64,000 nucleotides of DNA from Codonopsis lanceolata (taxonomy: Eukaryota; Streptophyta; Magnoliopsida; Asterales; Campanulaceae). Positions 36,227 through 49,400 of this stretch are shown here, one piece after another (positions within the stretch are counted from its first letter, which is position 1; the number at the start of each line of letters is the position of its first letter). Made by a program: the position numbers and the translations under genes. The notes beneath the pieces were generated by a model, which had not been told where the DNA came from, made no database searches, and saw nothing but the letters and a program-made list of their open reading frames with translations. The DNA is taken from assembly GCA_013146195.2 (NCBI GenBank), contig CM028381.1, positions 99,299,002 through 99,363,001 of the forward strand, in the 5' to 3' direction.

Positions 36227-37522
36227 TGATCGATGTATTTTATACGTCGATTTTATATACTTCTAGGACTTAAATTATGCTATTTCACGAGTCTTTTGAG
36301 TACTAATATATGTTTTCGGTGAGTTTTGTAAGTTTCAGGATTATTGTGAAAATACGCGAAACTCCAGGGTTTTAAGTGCAAATTACAAGGAAGAGAAGAA
36401 TTGAAGAAAAATAAAGACTGCACACTCTGGACACCTTGCGGACGCAAGGTGCCTTAGACCTTGCGACCGCAAGGTAGGCAGTATAGGCCCCCGAAGTCAG
36501 CTATCAAAGAGTCCAAAACCACACACACTGGAGACCTTGCGGACGCAAGATATCCAACACCTTGCGACCGCAAGGTAGGCAGAATGCTAAATTTTCGGAT
36601 TTTCACACAGTCATTCAATTCAATTGCAACTCCCGAGTATATATAGAAGTCAGATGCCGAGCCTAAAGATAAGGAGGACGGCCGGAAGCTCTCTTTACAT
36701 AGATTTTAGGTAGTTTTAGATTGTATAACATAGTTAGGTTTTGTAATTTCAAGTATTGAAGATCAAATCATGTCTCCCATCATCTTCATGTGCTGTTCAT
36801 TGTCTATGATGAACTAAATCATCCTTAATCTAGGAGGTGGGAGGTAACTTGTATCGAATTTATGTTTTGATTCATATATATATGTCTATTCAATGCTTGT
36901 TGATTGTTTTGTTTATCAATCCCTATATTATTTTGCTTTGAACAAATGAATGTAATCGCAAATAATAAAGGCTTAGAGGTGCGGATAAGCGCATGACCAA
37001 GTGCATATGTCGTACAACGGCTCACCAACACAATAAATTGGACCTATCGAAGCACGAGAGTGATAAGTTAGGACCAGGTTCTTACATGATCTAGGTGACA
37101 GATAGATCATAAATCTAGGTGACACTAGATTACGTTCTGTGCTTAGGATATGGAATGGGTGAATTTTGGGATGGAGGTGAACCAATTGTTCAACGGACTA
37201 TATCTATTTTTAGTGAACGAACCCAAGACATTGAATGACATTATTATGAATTGAACATAAAGGAGATATAAGTGAAACCGAATCCTAGATTTCCACCTCA
37301 CCATAAGATCTTCATATCGTTATTCTTGTCTAATTAGTTAAACATCTATAACTAGTAGATTAGAGTAGAATTAAACATAAAAACCCCCTTAGGTTAATAA
37401 TTTGCTATCTATAATCGCTTGTGCTCGTGATCACTTGTCTCGTGGGTTCGACCCTTGCTTCCAGTCTATTCTATAATAGTCTTGTACACTTGCAAGGAAA
37501 TAGATAAATAAAACATCGATCA
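36227..37522 (+). mobile_element. 5' LTR of an Athila-like Ty3 element, 1296 bp
   Basis: It starts TGATCGATGT and ends ACATCGATCA, matching inverted ends. A copy on the - strand at 51830-53104 is clearly similar, sharing for example 'cgattttatatacttcta' and 'gggttcgac'. Two pairs of GC palindromes (36433-36475 and 36534-36576) lie upstream of a TATATATAG box at 36638-36646. The right end is followed by a tRNA-Asp-type primer site, so it is the 5' LTR. The preceding five bases are TTGTG; the far end falls in or beyond the assembly gap, so a duplication cannot be checked. Confidence 0.93.
36433..36576 (+). promoter_or_regulatory. Paired GC palindrome array in the Athila-like LTR
   Basis: Four palindromes ACCTTGCG-NN-CGCAAGGT lie at 36433-36450 (GA), 36458-36475 (AC), 36534-36551 (GA, one arm base changed) and 36559-36576 (AC). 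They form two copies of a ~50-bp pair, and each pair ends in AGGTAGGCAG. The last one is 62 bp before the TATA box. Confidence 0.85.
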
Positions 37523-37528
37523 AGTTTT

Positions 37529-37540
37529 TGGCGCCGTGTC
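37529..37540 (+). other. Primer binding site, tRNA-Asp type
   Basis: TGGCGCCGTGTC closely matches the Athila primer site TGGCGCCGTTGCC. It lies six bases after the LTR end. Confidence 0.8.
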
Positions 37541-37679
37541 GGACAAGCTAGTTCACGTAGTTAGTTTGTAGGTAGCGTAGTTTTTAATTTAATTTAGTTT
37601 TTAGTTTAATTTTCAGTTTTATAAAAAAATAAAAATACAAAAAGATTTTATTTTATTTTTATTAGTTATTTTTTTTAAA

Positions 37680-39380
37680 TTGCTTTTAATTATTTGCATG
37701 CAAGGTCGTAGATCTTTAAATCCTGAATTGGTAGACTTAGATCAAGATATAAATATTGTTAAAAGATACCAAAGATATTTTGAAAATCTAGCTTTCGAGC
37801 CCGATAATCAAGACCAATTGAATCAAGAGGATCCTACGGTTGATCCTACAATGGAAGAAAATAACAATATTCGTAATCACGAAAACCTAGTTGACCCGGT
37901 CAATAGGAATCAAAGACAAGAAGAGCACGCAAGAAGAAATATGGAAGTAGTAGTAAATCAAAGAACTATTAATGACTTTAGTAGACCTTCATTAAATGTG
38001 GTGACATCATGTCTAGTCTTGCCGGATCTTTGTTAGGAATTTTGAGCTAAAAGGACATTATTTTAATGCCATACCATCTTTTCATGGGATGCCCCATGAA
38101 GATCTGTCGGTTTCTTAAGAGAATATGAATACATGATGAGTACTTTTCCTTTAGGAGGGTTGGCGAAGATCAAATTAAAATGAAATATTTTCCCAAGTGC
38201 ATTAAAAGAATTGGCAAAGAGATGGTTTATGAACCTAACACCAAGCAGTGTTTTTACTTGGGCACAATTATATGATTTGTTTATGAGCAAATTTTACAAA
38301 CATGCATCTCTTACAGTATAGAAAACAAATCATGTCATTCCAAAATGAACCGGTGAAACATTCCATGAGTCATGGGATAGATTTAAAAATCGCTTATTAT
38401 GTGTCCTCATCATAATTTGGCTCAACATGTGTTAGTGCTTCAATTTTATCATGGTCTTTCGCCGGGTTTACAAACTATGGTTGATAGTGCAAATGGTGGT
38501 TCTATTAATAGAATGACACCGAAGCACTAGAAGAATTATTTGAGATGCTAAGTATTAATTCCCAACAGAAAAGTGCTAGAGGTAAAAATAGGAGCCTATA
38601 TCAATTGCAAGATAATTCAAATACACAAGCTCAATTTGAAAATTGGCAAATTCAAGAAGCATGTGCTTTATGTGGATTATATTCTCATGCTACTAATTTT
38701 TGTCCGTCAAGTGCTATGTATTACGAAGCAAGGCTAATGCTATGAATATGTATCCTCAAAGGCCAAGGAATGATCCTATTCAAATACATATAATCTGGTT
38801 GGAGGAATCATCCTAACTTTTCTTGGGGAGGAAATAAGCCTTTGCAACCTCAACAATTCCAACCTCAACCACCACAACCTCCACGGTTGCCAAATCAAAA
38901 TCGTTGAGAATTGAAGAAGTTCCCAAGCAAGAAGTAGCTAGTAAAGGTCAAGCGGCTTTGATGAAGTACATGCTTGAAGAAATTGAAAATCTGAAGAAAC
39001 ATATTGAAAGTTCTGAAGCAAATAAAAGAGAAGAAGGGAAGTTCCCTAGTCAAACTGAGCAAGCTAAGTCAATCACCGTCTTGCGAAGTGGTAAGGTGAT
39101 AGGTGAAGAGGTAAGTGATCCTGATCCTTCTTCCAATATGCATGCTACAGTAGAAAATTCTGAAAAAGTAATAGAGAAAGAAATTGAAAAAGATAGTGAT
39201 AGTGATAAAGTGATTGATGATTTAAGTAATCAAGAGTTAGAAAAAGAAAAAGTTGAGTTAGAGGTTCCAAATAAGGAACAAGAAAAAAGAAAAAGAAATT
39301 CAAAATAAAGATAATACAATGTTTGAAGTAGAAAAGAGTTAGATCAAGAAGAAGAGGAACCTTATGTGGCTCCACCACCA
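37680..39380 (+). pseudogene. Decayed Athila-like gag
   Basis: An N-terminal open part (37680-38036) has RSLNPELVDLDQDINIV and an Asn/Gln-rich stretch. The capsid-type region follows in shifting frames (ALAKRWFMNL, SVFTWAQLYDLFMSKFYKHA and TFHESWDRFKNRLL at about 38200-38400). A zinc knuckle, CALCGLYSHATNFC, is at about 38670-38712. A lysine- and glutamate-rich linker spans 38904-39308. Several stops and frame slips make it non-functional. The order fits Athila gag-pol, in which gag is large and has one zinc knuckle. Confidence 0.8.
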
Positions 39381-40005
39381 TATGTTCCTCAATTCCGTTT
39401 CAAGAAGACTTATGAAAACCGAATGGACAAACAATTCACGGAAATTTATAATATGTTATCCAAAGTAAATGTTAATTTACCTTTGCTTAATGTTATTAAA
39501 AATATTCCAGCTTATGCAAAGTTTTTCAAAGATCTTCACTCTAAGAAACACAAGTTTGAAAACAACGAAAAGATTGTTGTTTCGAAAACGAAGCGTCGGT
39601 TCGTTTTACAACCCGAATTACCACCTAAGTTGAAAGACCGGGTAGTTTTAATATCCAAGTCTCCTTGGGAAGCTCTAAAAGATGAAAGCAATGCTAGATT
39701 TAGGAGCAAGTATTAATTTAATGCCTTTCGCGGTCTATAAACAATTAGGTTTAGGAGAACTAAAACCCACTAATATGCAATTACAATTAGCTGATCGCTC
39801 AGTTAAATATCCTTTGGGTATAGTGGAAGATATCCTAGTTCTAGTTGATAAATTAATCATACCGGTAGACTTTGTGGTTCTAGAGATGGAAAGGAAGATA
39901 TGCACTAATAATGAAGTCCCAATATTGTTAGGCGGACCATTTATAATAGCAACCGCCAATACAATGATTAATGTGAAAAATGGTAAACTCACAATGTCGT
40001 CCTAG
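39381..40005 (+). pseudogene. Athila-like protease region
   Basis: 39366-39716 reads YVPQFRFKKTYENRMDKQFTEIYNMLSKVNVNLPLLNVIKNIPAYAKFFKDLHSKKHK, the conserved stretch ahead of Athila protease. The retropepsin follows in an overlapping frame: MLDLGASINLMPFAVYKQLGLGELKPTNMQLQLADRSVKYPLGIVEDILV (39688-39840) and PILLGGPFIIATANTMINV. The catalytic Asp is in MLDLGAS. The overlap between the two readings shows a frame slip near 39690. Confidence 0.85.
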
Positions 40006-41500
40006 GTGAAGCAGTTGAAATTTACGTGTTTGATGCTATGAATAGACCTAGTGACATGAGTGCCTGTTTTTCAATAGATGAGATTGAGAAATTATCAACG
40101 AAACTTTTGAAGAAGAGGAAGATTATGAGAGAGATAGATTTATTGTCTATGATGATAGCCCTATCCCTCCCATAAAAATTGACATTGAGGAAATTGAAAG
40201 AGAAATAGAAGAAGAAGAAGAAAGATTAGAAAGAGAAAAAGTTAGAAGCTAGTAAAAGATAGAAGAAAAGAAATAAAAGTAGAATCGAGAAAATAATTAC
40301 GATGAGTCGAGAGAAAGTAGTAGAAGAAAGTTATGAAATCAAAGATGATGAAGTAGAGATTCTAAAATCTCTCTTTGAAGAAATTGAGATAGAAAGATAT
40401 TGAGATAGAAGATATTAAGAAGAAAAGCAAGAAGAGAATAATGAGGCTAAAATAAAAGAAACAATTAAAGCGGAAAATTCGAATTTATGCCTTCCATTAA
40501 TTCTCCCAAAGTCGAAAAATTAAAGCCATTACCATCACTTAAAATATGCATTTTAGGGAAGGTAACACTTTATTATAGCAACCGACTTAATAGAAAAACA
40601 AGAAGCAAGTTTGTTAAAAGTTTTATGGACACATAGAGAGGATGCCTGGCGGACTTAAAAGGAATTAGTCCCTCTATGTGCATGCATAAAATACATTTAG
40701 AAAGAAGGTAGTAAACCTTCAGAGAAAGACAAAGAAGACTTAACCCACACATGGAAGAAGTTTAGGAAAGAAGTTCTTAAGCTCTTAGATGCGGGTATAA
40801 TTTACTATATCGGATAGTAAATGGGTTAGTCCTGTCCAAGTAGTTCCTAAAAAGTCGGGAATTCTTGTTGTTAAAAATGATAAAGATGAATTAGTCCCTA
40901 CAAGGACTATAGCGGTTATAGAATGTGTATCGATTTGCGTAAATTAAATGCGGCAACTAGGAAAGATCACTTTCCTTTACCCATTTATTGACCAAATTCT
41001 TGAAAGATTAGCGGGTGAATATTATTGTTTTCTTGATGGTTTTTACGGGTATAATCGGATCTGTTGCTGAAGACCAAGAGAAACAACCTTTACATGTCCC
41101 TTTGGTACTTTTGCTTTTAGGAGAATGCCTTTTGGGTTGTGTAATGCACTTTTCAAAGATGCATGATATCTATATTTTCGATTTAGTTGAAAGATGCGTA
41201 GAAGTTTTCATGGATGATTTTTAGTTTTCGGAAATTCTTTTGATCCTTGTTTAGAAAACCTTACATCGTCACGAAAGATCTTTGCGAAACTAATTTAACT
41301 TTAAGTTGGGAGAAAAGTCACTTCATGGTAAAACATGGAATTGTCTTAGGGCATGTTGTTTCAAAGTTTTCGCAACTACCCCCTCCCACTTCGGTTAAAG
41401 GAGTTCGAAGTTTTCTCATCTTTGGTTTTTATCGAAGATTTATAAAAGACTTTTCCAAAATCATAAACCTCTATGTAATTTGTTAGCAAAAGATACAGAG
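40006..41500 (+). pseudogene. Athila-like spacer and reverse transcriptase, heavily decayed
   Basis: 40006-40560 is Glu/Lys-rich spacer in broken frames. RT pieces follow: WVSPVQVVPKKSG (about 40820), TPCK/RMCIDLRKLN-type text (40915-40950), ILERLAGEYYCFLDGFYGYN (41000-41050), FGTFAFRRMPFGLCNA (41100-41150) and a catalytic-motif region VFMDDF with the usual preceding Y altered (41205-41222). After it comes HFMVKHGIVLGHVVS. At least six frame changes are needed, so this is long dead. Confidence 0.8.
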
Positions 41501-42339
41501 TTTATTTTGATAAAGAATGTTTAGAAGCTTTTAATTTATTAAAAGAAAAGTTAACTTGCGCCCAATTTTATCCGGCACTGATTGGTCACTTCCTTTTGAA
41601 ATCATGTGTGATGCATCAGATTTTGCAATTGGAGCCGTGTTAGGACAAAGGGTAGATAGAAAGCCTCATGTGATCCATTATGCTAGTAGAACTAAATGAT
41701 GCTCAATTGAATTATACCTCTTGAAAAGGAATTTTAGCGATGGTATATGCTTTAGAAAAATTTAGATCATATTTGCTAGGATCAAAGGTGATAATCTTTT
41801 CGATCATTACATTGAAAATCTCTGTTAAGTAAGAAGGATGCTAAACCAAGATTAATTAGATGGATGTTATTGTTACAAGAATTTGACATAACTATCAAGG
41901 ATAAAAGGAACGAGAATGTTGTGGTGACCACTTGTCTAGGTTAAATTTTCACCCTTGCTTGACGTCAATTTCTTGATGATCTGTCCCCATAAATAATTTT
42001 CTGATGAACAACTCACAGCCATTAAAGATTCGACCCTTGGTATCTTGATTTTGTCAACTACTATGTGTCGATATCATTAATCGGATTTTGATCATTACGA
42101 AAGAAAGAAGAAATTTTTAGCGGAAACTAAAAATTATTTTGGGAAGCTCCTCACTTATATAAATTTGTTCGATTCTTTAATAAGAAGATGTATTCGAAAA
42201 AAGACCAACAAGGTATCATGGAATTTTGCCATGGATATTCTTGTGGTGGTCATTTAGTTAATAACAAGCTGCTCGTAAAATTTTGCAATCAGGTGCATGA
42301 TGGCCTCTTGTTTTTAGAGATTGTGAACTGTTTTTAAGA
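41501..42339 (+). pseudogene. Athila-like RNase H and integrase start, cut by the assembly gap
   Basis: RNase H text: FEIMCDASDFAIGAVLGQRVDRKPHVIHYASR (about 41600-41690) and MVYALEKFRSYLLGSKV (41738-41790). A linker with KDKRNENVV follows, then the zinc-binding start of integrase (HGGHLV-like text near 42245). Broken by many stops. The sequence runs into 100 N. Confidence 0.75.
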
Positions 42340-42439
42340 NNNNNNNNNNNNNNNNNNNNNNNNNNNNNNNNNNNNNNNNNNNNNNNNNNNNNNNNNNNNN
42401 NNNNNNNNNNNNNNNNNNNNNNNNNNNNNNNNNNNNNNN
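42340..42439. other. Assembly gap (100 N)
   Basis: Exactly 100 N, the conventional length for a gap of unknown size. The left side is Athila-like pol and the right side is Tat pol, so the junction between the two elements, and any Athila integrase or 3' LTR, is hidden. Confidence 0.99.
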
Positions 42440-43404
42440 CTTTGAAGCGAATTTGGCTTTAAAGCGGAAAATTCCGTCCAAAAGGTCATTTTTCTAGTAG
42501 TGACTGGTCAATCGAGCTCACGAGTTCCACATAGACTACTTGCCCAAAGCGAGCGAACAAAGCTCAAGCATTAGGTCGATTTCTTGGTCGAAACAAGCTT
42601 CACCCTGAGGATCCCGAGGCAAACGCAATAGAGCCCGAAAGCAAAACAAATGCCGCAACCCTAAATTTACCGTTTGGATATTTACGTGATGGGGCAAAGA
42701 AGCAAAGTCGGGAGCGGAGCTGGCATCCTTCTCGTAGCTCCTGACATAATCACAGAGTTTGAGCTAGCACTTCGGTTCAAATTCCGCCTCAAACAACGAA
42801 GCGAGCCGATGATCGCCGGTCTTGAGCTCGCAGCAACATGGGCGTCGGTTAGAAGCGGTCCGTGTACTCGATTCACAACTAGTTGTGAACCAAGTCCGGG
42901 GAATATATGGTACATCACCCTACCCCGGTCAAATATTGCGAGCCGGGTCAAGGAAATCTTGAAGAATTTCAAGTTTTGGGAGATCATCGAGGATTGATCG
43001 AGCGGTGACAACATGCGGCGAATTATTTATCCAAGATCCCCGAGGAAACTGGCACTACTAAATCTCACAAGAATGATCGAGCACATGAAACCCCGGTAAT
43101 TGCTGGACAAGCCATTATGGACATCGAACCAATGCCGAAGTCTGGATTGATGATTACAAAGATTATATCGAGCAGGGAGTTCTGCCCGCGGATAAGGTCA
43201 AAGCCACAACAGTTCGAAGCCAAGCCTGTCGCTACTCGGTTGTAGGGGGAATCCTATACAAGCGATCTAAGGTCGAACCTATGCTTCATTGCACCCAATT
43301 AACTTGAAGGTGTTTTATATGAGGTACATGAGCGAAAATGTGGTGGCCATCCGGGCACATGAGCTTTGGCTGAGAGCGTTCTGCGTGCAGGATACTACTA
43401 GATA
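42440..43404 (+). pseudogene. Second Tat element: archaeal-type RNase H and integrase start
   Basis: ANKAQALGRFLGRNKL and DIYVMGQRSKVGSGAGILLVAPDIITEFELALRFKFRLKQRSEPMIAGLELAATWASVR are the Tat aRNH; the usual DGS motif appears as MGQ, so the catalytic Asp is lost. The integrase zinc region follows: YSVVGGILYKRSKVEPML, then EVHERKCGGHPGT-ALAESVLRAGYY at about 43310-43398. The reading stops at 43404 where a solo LTR is inserted and resumes at 51348 with ITLKRDVEKYVRECDKCQ. It is distinct in sequence from the Tat element at 1-25719. Confidence 0.82.
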
Positions 43405-46400
43405 TGAAAGACCCCGATTCCTTAGGATTAACTTGGAATGGTTTTGGGTTGAATTTTGTGTAGCATTGCACACGCTTGAGATCGGTTTTCAGTTTGGGCC
43501 GCGTATTCACACATGCCAGATACAACCTGTAGTTTAACACCACGCTTTGTGTAGACGACTCGCATTGAGATCCGCTTGGTGCGTTAGAAGCTAGACTTCG
43601 AGATCTTTCTAACCATACCTTATTTGTAATTTTCGGCCATATATATCACCCTAGGCTCGTCTTTGAAGTTGACTGAAATTATTGGATAGCATTTGGACTT
43701 TGGTCACTTTTGGCCCATTAGGCTTTGAGCCTATTTACCTCCCTTACTTGATATTCAGCCATAATCCACCATTTGTGAGTTCGAAGTTTGGATTTCCAAA
43801 CCCGATTTGTTATAGAATATTTATATGTTTTTAATTTCGACTCTGCAGGGGTGTTGTACGTGTTGGAGGCTTACTTTGTACCCAAAATTATGGAGTAGTG
43901 TAACTGACTCCTTTGAGGTTTGTAATTTATTTATGAGATGATTATACCCTTATATAAAATTTAGATATAATAATAAGAAATTATTATTTGACGTCTAGGA
44001 GCAAATAAATAATTAGCGGTTGCGACCCCAAAGTGTCTTATTATTTTAATTGACCCTACATGGTTAATTCATATGACAGTTAAAATATTAATTGAGGGAA
44101 TAATATATTAGTCCCTACGTGTTAGAAATATTTTTGTGGTATTGTATTTCACTTTACGAAGTTAATTTGGAGTTGATTAATAATTAAGTCAATTGGGTAG
44201 TACAGACCGATTTCGGTACGCAACTGAGTTGTTTTGATCAAGGAACCCTCGAAATATTTTTGTTTAGTTTGATATTTTAAAGGCTTTTACTTTAGATATT
44301 TACAGAGTGTCAGGAGAAGAAATCATGTCGTTTCGTCAAACGGTGTTCAAACTGGAGCCGTTTGAAAATCACTGTAACATGCTGGTTACTGTAGCAACCG
44401 GGATAGCCTCCTATTTTCTGATTTTGGGCATGAAAATCCTATTCTACCCTCAATTAAACCCCTCCCCTTTGGTCTAGTAAGGGTGTAAGAGTCCTTCCAC
44501 CCCTAATATAGGTGAAAGACTTCATCTTCTCCACTCATTCATCATCTCTCTCATCCTCCATTTTCAGCCAAATGATGGAGAAACACCGCCAGTAGGTGTG
44601 TTGTGGGTGTTTTTGTTTCCCGTCGATTCGCCCAATGGAATTGCGATCGGAGACCACCGTTGGAAAGCTCTCATCGAGGAGATCATTTCCCCTTGGTTTG
44701 TTTTCGGTTTCTTTCATCTTTATTGGCCGAAATAGGTACGTGACTAAACCCCCTTATTTCTCTTTCTAGCTCAAATTGATGCTAGGGTGTTAGAGAATTG
44801 TTCCTCATGAATTGTTGAGTTATTACATGTCTTGATGATGGGTTTTAATTTGTAAATATATGGCGTTTGGGGCTGTTGAACATGAGGTTGGATTTGTTGG
44901 GTTTATTGTGTTTATTGAAGTAATTAGGAATAAAAATTACTTGTTATTGGGTTTAGAAGATTCAAAAGGAAATAAATCCCGAAATTATACATTGCCCTAG
45001 AATTTGGAAAATTTTATTTTGACTCAATGGAGTTAATTAAAATTTTAAATTGTTATTTTGAGCCCTACGATAAATTCCTACGACTTTTTGTGTTCGTTGG
45101 GTCTCAATTGGGAGATTTCGAGATTTGATCGGGTGAGACCGGAATTGGTGAATTTGTGTATTGATTGGGTTTATGACTCCAATTGAAGTCCTTGGGTGAT
45201 ACTAGCATGAGAATATTGTTAGTTAACAATTAAGTTGTTTGAGAATTTGGGAAGCAAAGAAAAAAGAAAACAGATTTTGAGCAGTCCCTGTTTTGGGCAT
45301 TTTTCCGAAAAATACTGTAGCAATTCCGTCCGTGATAATTTTCCGATTTCTGGATATGTTATGCCTATACATGTTAGGTAACTCTCTGTAAAGTTTCATT
45401 AATTTTCGAGTTAAGAAAATATTTTTCATCAGTCACGGATCATGGCTGCGACAGTGAGACTGTCACAGTGAAAACAGATTTTTCCATGGGATTGAGGTGA
45501 CCGTATTCTAAATAATACAAGTCCAAATGGAGTACTTTAAAGTTCCAAATTATAGTTTCAAGAGTCTAGTTTCTGAATATATAAAATTTATGAAATTTTG
45601 AGTAGTGAGTAATTAATGGTTGAATTTACAAGTTGACTGGGCAGAATGTGTAATAGCAGCAAATCTGATTGTTATCATGAAATTGAAGTGACTATATTTG
45701 GATGAATATAAATCCGAATGAAGTGATTTAAAAGGCTAAGTTATAGTTTGAAGAGCCTAGTTTCAGAATATGTAAGATTAAGGAAATTTAGATTTATGAT
45801 GAGTTATTGGTCAATTTTACAAAATGGCTGCGCAGAATGAGTTATTACTAAGTTGGAATTCCAACTGTTAGAATGGGTATCTTTCGGTGCATGACACATC
45901 GAGTAGAGAATGATTGATTTGGTTTGAAGAATGGATTACCATTTAGAGATATTGTAGAGCGTATCCTTAATTTTGACGTAGAGACTCTTTGGATGCTCTT
46001 AGAGCATAGTGGATTGTATCTAATGTACGATTCTATTCATGTGAATATGATGTGATGAGTTTATGAATTAACATGAACTTTAATGAGTTGAGACTATAGA
46101 ATGATTTATCATTCTAGAAATATTATAGTGAATATAACATTGTTGATTAACTACCTAGACTAACAAAGTAGTCTTGGTCAATATATGATGGGTTAATGGT
46201 TAAGTAAATAACTTAGCTTGGTTGTATACTAGAATATGAAATTCTATGATTGATTTAGATTACGATTAAACGCATAATTCCTACCTTTGTTGAGATTTGT
46301 ATCTTGTATGCGTTTGAGAATATGACTCTTGAAGCATGTATTACCTTTGATTACTTGGTGCTTTTATTGGTGTTGATTTCCTGACTTGTATGTAAATTGT

Positions 46401-49400
46401 ATTCCATTAACAAGTGGAACTGCGAACTTGAAATCAACTTAGGCTACCAACTCGTACTTGACTTAATGACTTGTGAACTAGGGTTCCTAAATGGAAGGAG
46501 AACCTAGCAATGCCTTAAATGAAAACGTAGAACGAGACCCTACGACTCCTAGAATCCATTGACTATATTACTAGCTTTTGGACCTTGACTTGGATAGAGT
46601 GGACAACTTGACACTTGGGAATTTAAGACTTAAATTAGTTCATGTTGTGGTTTTGTGATTATTGTAACAATGTGCATAATCGTATGAATTTAGTAGATCA
46701 TTATATCTACTTGAGAATTGGCAAGTAAACATCTACTTGTCCATTGCATATAAGTCCAAATGCATTACTTGAGTGTTTACGTTGATGGTGGGACGATGCA
46801 TTGTCTTCACGAATTATGGGATTCGTGGTTGCAATGTATCGCCGCACCGGATTCGGTTCACACACCCCTCCACTGCTAGCTACAGTGGGGAAGTAGCCCC
46901 ATTTGGCGTAACCAAAAGAGCGTATTGGCTAGTGCTATTTTCCCGAGTAGAGAGCTCGGACCCGAGAAGGGAGCTCGGTACTTTGATACCCGATCACGAG
47001 TATCACTGGCACGATAAGATTAATATTTTTTATTGCAGGAGCAACACAGCGACATTGATTCGATATTCTCTCTTAAACCTTTATGTGGCTGACTACGAGC
47101 ACTTATATGATAACAAAGTGTTACCTGAGACATGAAATCTAAATGATCATGTTTGTATTGATTGTGAATTAATGCGAGACTTGATATGTATATATGTAGA
47201 TATACATACTTATACTTGAGAATTCCATGAATGACATAAAGGGTATATATATATAGATATACATTCCTTTATTTATGTTGATTCTTTGTGAAATGTTTTC
47301 TGACATATTCGGTTTGTTTATGATCAGGGAATTTCACCCTAGTCGTTTGGACGGTTTAGTGCATGAGCAGAGAGGTTATCTTGAGAGGTGTCGAGTATAC
47401 GACACGTCTTCGTGGGTTTTAGTCGTAACAATGCGATGACATGTTTTATTATAACAATGTTTCTGTGACGACCCGACTCGGACCCCGAGGTGGAATCACA
47501 AGTCAAGTCGTCCAAATAGGACAACAATACATGCAAAGACTCAATTATAGAAAACGACGTGACACAACATTGTAGATGAAGCGCGACTCGGCACTAAAAA
47601 GCCGGAATAATTTAAAACTTTTTACACCTGATATAACAGTTAAGACAAGTATACCAATTCATCGGCGACTTTACTACCGGAACCCAACACTAAACAGTTC
47701 ATGCAAATATACCTCGACGGCTACAACATGCCGGAGAACAACATAAGTAAATAAGAGCTAAAGTAATGCCCAGCGGAAGTTTTAAAACATGTGAACCAAA
47801 CTACATCTATACAAGGCTCGGCGTACATGCGCCGGCACTCAAAATAGGATACAAGTATAGACATAAATACAAATAAACAAAGTTCCCAAAGCAAAGTCTA
47901 AATGACTTTCTAATCCCAATGTCCTTACAAAAGAGATCAAAATAAGGACATCTATAAACATCAAGCTCGTCGCGTGTGATCACGGACAAGCATCCACCCT
48001 GCAACGCCTCAACGAGCAGTACCTGAACGGCTCGGATCTAAAGCAGTAAAAGGGAGGGGGTAAGTCATAAAGACTTTGTGAGTTAACAATTATGCATGTC
48101 ATGGCATCATGCAACATACATAGTAAGATATCATCTTTAATATCAAGTCAATCAAAGCATTCATTTATATAAACACTTAAATCACATATCCATGGTAGCA
48201 CATTGTTTCACATAAGTGTTATAAAGTAAACCACATATAAGGAGGATATGTTATGGAACCGGTGCCGCTACGTAGCTCCTGCAATACACATCGTTAACAT
48301 TTCGTGCCAATGATACCCGTGATGAGTGTATCAAAGTACCGAGCTCTCTACTCGGGTACCAAGCTCTATACTTGGTAATTATACTTGCCAATGTGCTCTG
48401 TTGGTTACAGCAAAGGGGCTACTTCCCCACTGTGGCCAACAGTGGAGGGGTGTGTGATAAAAACCCGATATAACAACTCATCACTATCACGAGTCCCATA
48501 ACTCGTGACGGCGATGCATTGTCACACCAACGACTCAACCAAATATGCCAGCTGGACTAATGCAATGCCAAGTAGATGTTTACTCGTCATATAATCTCAA
48601 ATAAGGAACAAGTTCGACAAAAGAGAACTTATTCAACAAGTAGTTGTTTACTCATTAAGAAATCAAATAGGAATTCGACAAGAGCGAATTCAACATGTCA
48701 AATAGATATATCATTCTACAACATGCTCTCAATTATGCATTTGCTTCAAACAATCATATAAATCGTATAAGAACTCAATCGAGTCTTACAAGCACACAAA
48801 CATCAAGGCATAAACATCAATCCATCTCAAAGTATCGTAAGCTAATTCATTAGTCTAACGAACTACAAACGTCGTAGGGATTGAATGTGGAGTCGGTATT
48901 GTTCAATAACTCCCTAATCTCAACTCCGGTGAGTTTTACTAAAATTCAACCAAGTAGAGCATTGATACTATATGCATCACATTGCCCTTTCCTAAGTTCT
49001 CCGTTCATTTAGAACTCGATAACTAAGCCGTTCATGACCTTAAACTAGCCATAAACACATTCCCGAGTTTTCAACCCTAGAATCGGTGATTTTGTTAAAC
49101 CTAGAATTGAAACATATTCTTTCACAAGAGTTGTTCCTAAGCTCATTATAAACAACATTCATGCTTTACACAAAGTCAAAATCACAACTTCATAAAGATT
49201 TCATAAAATCCTACATACATTTCATATGTTGAATTGGAAGATTTCTCTTCACAAAAAGTGTTCCTAATCATCAATAGAACAACTATAATGAAGGGGTCAT
49301 GTTATAATATTGAACATGAAAATTTCTGGGAATTGTCACTCACCTTAAGCCTAAGATAAATGGAGGAAAGGAGGATTAAACCAAGGATTGTTGTAGAGGA

